Origin: Elephas maximus indicus
Lineage: Eukaryota; Chordata; Mammalia; Proboscidea; Elephantidae
Assembly: GCF_024166365.1 (NCBI RefSeq)
Contig: NC_064827.1
Coordinates: 51,054,635-51,118,634 of the forward strand
DNA: 64,000 bases
Direction: 5' to 3'
This document shows, in pieces, positions 59,970-64,000 of the stretch. The notes beneath the pieces were generated by a model. It did not search any database, was not told the DNA's origin, and was given only the letters and a program-made list of their open reading frames with translations. The first letter of the stretch is position 1, and every line of letters starts with the position of its first letter. The translations under genes and the position numbers were made by a program.

Positions 59970-60131
59970 CCATTGTTGTAGAGTTGATTCTGATTTCTGC
60001 AGGGTTTCCAAGACTGTGGTCTCTATGGAAGCAGACTGCCATATCTTTCTCCCCCAGAGCAGCTGTAGGTTCACACTGTCAACCTTTCAGTTAGCATCCA
60101 AACACTTGACCACTATACCATCAGGGCTCCC
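59970..60131 (-). mobile_element. AfroSINE-type SINE, long variant, diverged
   Basis: Reverse copy: ttgttgtagagttgattctg tail, ggaagcagactgccatatct middle, ttgaccactataccatcagg + gctcc head. Some tail bases are missing. Confidence 0.85.
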
Positions 60132-60717
60132 TATATGAGTTTAGACAAAGAAAAAACAAATTATATTTCGTTTCATTAGCTTTTGTTAAATTATTAATTG
60201 TAGACTGATTCAACAATGTTAACTCCATTTCAGCTTCCATATTGCCTCAGAATACTGTAATTCTTAACCCAGTTCTAGTTTTCTAATAACCATGAGCCAT
60301 GAGCATATTTTCAGTTATAAGAGAGCTAAGCATATTTAGTTTGAGTTTCAGGAAATCACCAAGTATCACACCTGATTCTCTGAATATTTGTTTTGTAGAC
60401 CTGAGGATTCTGTGGTTCATTGTTGGTGATTTTTTTTCCCCTTGACAATCACTGTAATTGTGAACCGGAATATTTGGAGGAAGGTAAATCTCTAAATTTG
60501 TTTCTACAAATATAGGACCCTTCGTATAAAATATTGAGTTAAGCAGAAACCAATTTTCTCTTTCTAAAGTTAAGACATTACTATTTCAGTCGTTCTGACT
60601 TCTCTTGCTATAACTTCCTTCTTACAATAAGGGATCAAAAACATTCCTTTATAAAAATCACGAGAAGGTGCTAGTAAAGAGATTTCCTTGAATATTTCCC
60701 AGGACTATCTACTTTCC
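60132..60717. other. BAAT downstream region
   Basis: AT-rich DNA after the BAAT stop (reading leftward), expected to hold the BAAT 3' UTR. I find no canonical AATAAA on the minus strand close to the stop, so the message end is unplaced. No repeat recognised. Confidence 0.5.
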
Positions 60718-61306
60718 TCAGAGTTGACTAGTCAACACTGGAATGAGGTGCTTCCTGAGAAACTTCTGGATCTCCTTCCAAGAATGTCCCTGCGCAGCTG
60801 CATGACGGATCACCTCTCCTCCCCAGTGTACTGGAATGTTGGTGTTCCATGAGCCACAGCACAGTGGGGCATAAGGAGGCTCTATCAGGTGGCCTGCCCC
60901 AGGGTAAGACAGCAGGGTCCAGTTTTTCTTCCCCTTTTTCTTCAGCTGTCCTATGGCATGCTCAGCAAATACTTTGCTGTTTAAACTCTTATCTTCCTCT
61001 CCCACAATGAAGAGAAAATGTCCCTGAGCCTTTTCAATGGGGAGAAAAGGCCTACTGGCCTCATCTCGAGGGTCCCCTAAAAAATGATGGAACTCTATTA
61101 AACCTAAGGCATTTTTGGATAGTAAATGTAAAGCGTAGGGCAAGGGCTGACTGATATGACCACGATATTCCTGCGAATCTTGGAAAAGAAATTTGGGCCC
61201 ATTAATAAGTACGGTGGCTGTGATTTGTTTGAGGTGAATAGCCATGGAGAGTCCAATCTCTGCTCCTTTGCATATGGAAACAACACCAATGCCTGGGCCA
61301 AGGACC
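60718..61306 (-). CDS. BAAT: BAAT last coding exon (bile acid-CoA:amino acid N-acyltransferase)
   Basis: The acceptor attattttcag before 61306 opens an exon beginning [20 protein letters not shown] and ending VLTSQL with TGA at 60718-60720. BAAT joins bile acyl-CoAs to glycine or taurine in hepatocyte peroxisomes. The triad is visible: Cys in SICKGAE, Asp in FIVGEEDKS and His in [20 protein letters not shown] is the weak PTS1 known for BAAT. The block [20 protein letters not shown] and the ending [12 protein letters not shown] match BAAT more closely than the paralogue at 35 kb. No break is seen. The two upstream coding exons must lie beyond 64000 because the gene reads right to left. Annotators may mistake MAIHLKQ inside this exon for a start; it is preceded in frame by the catalytic region. 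Confidence 0.95.
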
Positions 61307-61599
61307 TGAAAATAATGGAAATGAGATGTTGATTTTATCCTTCATTCAGCAAAGCCCTACAATCTCAAACAACCAAAGGTTTCACAAAGAAGGAGGCTTG
61401 ACTTAGCTTTCCCTTTCATTGTCAGTCATCAAACAAGCGTTTGATAGGCATCTACACTATGGTAGGCACTGGGGCGGGGTAGAGAGGGCTCACAGAGAAA
61501 AGGCACAGTCTCTTGTTATCACCGAACGCACTACCAGGTGGTGAGATACGAAAGAAAGAGGGGGGCGGGGAACAGATTATTTTATGAACTCTATGATAT

Positions 61600-61767
61600 T
61601 GGAAACCCTGGTGGCGTAGTGGTTAAATGATACAGCTGCTAACCAAAGGGTCGGCAGTTCAAATCCGCCAGGCAGTCCTTGGAAACTCTATGGGGCAGTT
61701 CTACTCTGTCCTATAGGGTCACTATGAGTCGGAATTGACTCAACAGCACTGGGTTTGGTTTTGGTTT
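61600..61767 (+). mobile_element. AfroSINE-type SINE, complete, with target duplication
   Basis: Forward copy: ggaaaccctggtggcgtagt, gttcaaatccgccaggcagt, atgagtcggaattgactcaa, gggtttggttttggtt. Repeats tatgatat at 61592-61599 and 61768-61775. Confidence 0.95.
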
Positions 61768-62626
61768 TATGATATCGGAATACATGTAGGCAAGGAAGGT
61801 TGCCAACCCAGATTGTCAGGGAATAAAGGAAGGATCACAGAAAGATTCTCAGAAGAAATAGCCCATGGGCTGATATGAAAAATAAATAAATAAAATAAAA
61901 ATGGGAGCAAACAGGAAGGGAAAGGCATTCTAAGCAGAGTGTAGCTGACACAGGTGCCGGTCTCCACCGTTTCAAGGCTAACATAAACTTGCCTTTGTGT
62001 ACAACAGTGATGTATCCAGACTCAAGGGATAAGTTCCAATAGGTTCAAACCCATTCCTCTATGCTACATAGTTTCAGCCTCTCTTGTAAGGCCATACATT
62101 CTATCTGAAGACTTCTTTTTTCCCCCAGGTAAATGACACAACATTGTGATGAGACAGCCTGTGTTCCTGGCCCTTCTTTCCTGCTTAGGGTGCTGGCATG
62201 TTTACTTAATTCCTGAAACTTCCACAGCCATCTTACAACTATGAGGGTAAGGCCAGGAAATTACAGAGACATCAATCTAGTCTCCCGATATCACTGAGTT
62301 TCTGAGCCAAAGGTGGAATCCCCTCTTTCCAGAACTCCTGTTATATGAGATAATAAAATGTCTTATGTTGGTGTTTAAGCACTTTTCTGGAAAATGTAGC
62401 TGAAACATTCCTAATGGATTCACCTTGGGAACAGTATGTACGAAAACTCAGAGGCAAGAAACGGCAATGCTTTGGGGGAACCACAGGTACTTAAGTTTAG
62501 AGCTTAAGCTGGGAGGTGGCAAAATAAGGCTGGAAAAGAAAACAGCAATCTGGTAGTGAATAGTTTTGAAAGACATGCTAAGCAGCTTTGACTCATTTCC
62601 TAACTGAAGAGGGGAGTGTCATGGAT

Positions 62627-63123
62627 TGAATTATGTCCCCCCAAAAATGTGTGTATAAATTTGCCTGGGCAATGATTTCCAGTATTGTGTGGTTGTCCTC
62701 CATTTTATGATTGTAATTTTATGTTAAAGAGGATTAGAGTGAGACCATAACACCCTTACTGGGGTCACATTCCTGATCCAATGTAAAGGGAGTTTCCCTG
62801 GGGTACGGCCTGCACCATCTTTTATCTCTCAAGAGAAAAAAAGGAAAGGGAAGCAAGCAGAGAGTGAGGACCTCATACCACCAGCAGAGCAGCCCCGGGA
62901 GCAGCGCGTGTCCTTTGGACCTGCGGTTCCTGTGCTGAGATGCTCCCAGACCAAGAGAAGACAGGGACCTTCCTCGAGAGCCAACAGAAAGAGAGGACTT
63001 GTCCTTAGAGCTGGCGCCCTGAATTCAGACTTCTAGCGTACTGGACTGTGAGAGAATAAACTTCTCTTTGTTAAAGCCATCCACTTCTGGTATTTCTATT
63101 ATAGAAGCACTAGATAACTGAGA
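62627..63123 (+). repeat. MaLR/ERVL-type solitary LTR, about 497 bp
   Basis: Starts tgtcatggattgaattatgt and ends gcactagataactgagaca (TG...CA). Contains a putative signal gagaataaacttctctttgt. The same LTR lies reversed at 15777-16290. Confidence 0.85.
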
Positions 63124-63785
63124 CAGGGAGTTAGAATAGATTTTGAAGGATGAAGAACTATGCAGAAGGCATATTATGGAAGGTTTTATCTAACATGCTA
63201 AGAAGCCTGGTCTTGATCCTGTAGTAAATGGGAGACAGTCTTATGCAAGTGAGCAAAATCACTACGCTGTCTCTAGAAAATCTACTCTTACAACTTTGTT
63301 GCAAACTGACTTGCAAAAATTGACTCAGAAAATCCTAGAGCTTATTTCAACAGTGCAGGCAAGAAAGGATGGTGCCTTGAACTAAGATAGCACCAATAGG
63401 AATACAAAGGAAACAACATGTTCGCCAGTTATCTGTAAGTGTAAAGTTTATACCACCCAGTCACAAATTTGGTATGGGAGAGCAAAGGAGTTAAAGGTGA
63501 CCGTTCTTTGTGGCACAAAATAAAGACTCAGACCTGCCTGAGCACTGGCAAGACACAAGGATGATGTGTCCAAGAGTCTTGTCTATTTTCTAAAGCCTCA
63601 CTTAACCTCCTGTTAAGAAAACAAGACATTTTGGGTCACTATAAGTGTTCATTTTTGTTTTGTTTCTTAGAGAAATATAGATGATTGTATCACTTATATC
63701 CAGCTGATAGAAACGTGAGAATTTCCTAGTGTAAGGAAAAACAGACTAGACAAATTGAGGGAGCAAAATACACTCTCTATTTCCT

Positions 63786-63945
63786 GCCCCTGCTGGCACA
63801 GTGGTTAAAAGCTCAGCTGCTAATCAAAAGGTTGGCAGTTCAAATCCACCAATCCAAACCCTATGGGGGCAATTCTACTCTCTTCTGTAGGATCACTAAG
63901 AGCTGGAATCAACACAACTGCAACCGGTTTGGTTTTTTTTGGTTA
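63786..63945 (+). mobile_element. AfroSINE-type SINE, short variant
   Basis: Forward copy: cccctgctggcacagtggtt, ggttggcagttcaaatccac, aagagctggaatcaacacaa, ggtttggttttttttggtta. Part of the middle is missing. Confidence 0.88.
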
Positions 63946-64000
63946 TATTAAGAGGGGTGGCTTGAATCAACAAAAAGTTGCCTTCAGTGGAAAACAACAG

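Larger units (their letters stand above)
61307..64000 (-). other. BAAT: BAAT intron (before the last coding exon), open to the right edge
   Basis: Starts at the AG acceptor next to 61306 and runs past the window. Contains SINEs at 61600-61767 and 63786-63945, an (aaat)n run near 61877-61902 and a MaLR-like LTR at 62627-63123. No exon 2 of BAAT (FGG-containing) is visible, so it must lie beyond 64000. Confidence 0.8.

Noticed and set aside
61104-61301. Open frame on the minus strand over the BAAT exon start
   Set aside because: Out of frame with BAAT; a shadow of the real exon.

Overview
This is mammalian nuclear DNA, most likely from an afrotherian close to elephants. It has short exons with GT/AG borders and large introns. 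The diagnostic signal is about twenty copies of a tRNA-derived SINE family (AfroSINE-type: A-box and B-box promoter, then a fixed tail with the core gtcggaatcgactcgacggc). RTE/BovB-like LINEs, young and old L1s, an ERVL provirus and MaLR LTRs accompany it. I cannot separate elephant from other paenungulates by eye.

Genes. (1) PLPPR1 runs on the + strand from the left edge to about 27.5 kb. Its last four coding exons are present (5423-5673, 9442-9618, 13257-13388, 27496-27528); earlier exons lie left of the window. (2) An ACNAT-type acyl-CoA:amino acid N-acyltransferase lies on the - strand in three coding exons (38338-38801, 37631-37833, 35303-35896), ending in the peroxisomal signal SKL. A frameshift sits at a T8 run in its first coding exon, so it is either a recent pseudogene or carries a sequence error. 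(3) The last coding exon of BAAT (60718-61306, - strand, ending SQL) is present; the rest lies beyond the right edge. The order PLPPR1(+), ACNAT(-), BAAT(-) matches the conserved mammalian block (human 9q31, mouse chr 4). ACNAT and BAAT are tandem paralogues that conjugate acyl-CoAs or bile acyl-CoAs to amino acids in peroxisomes. PLPPR1 is an unrelated neuronal membrane protein.

Layout. 1-13.4 kb: PLPPR1 introns and three exons, with an MLT1-type LTR, MIRs and SINEs. 13.4-27.5 kb: the large last intron, holding a degraded ERVL provirus (17435-24513) whose 3' LTR is split by an RTE element and whose body carries four SINE/RTE insertions. 27.5-35.3 kb: PLPPR1 3' UTR and intergenic DNA. 35.3-38.8 kb: ACNAT. 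39.5-59 kb: a retrotransposon graveyard with a rearranged RTE block, two head-to-tail L1s (45.7-55.9 kb) with nested insertions, another RTE copy and an old L1 split by a young one. 59-64 kb: BAAT end and intron.

I see no operon, CRISPR array or clearly new system. The items most worth a second look are the ACNAT lesion, a set of extremely short retro-insertions (homopolymer-only or 21 nt) flanked by target duplications, and the shared 3' tail of the SINEs and the RTE elements.
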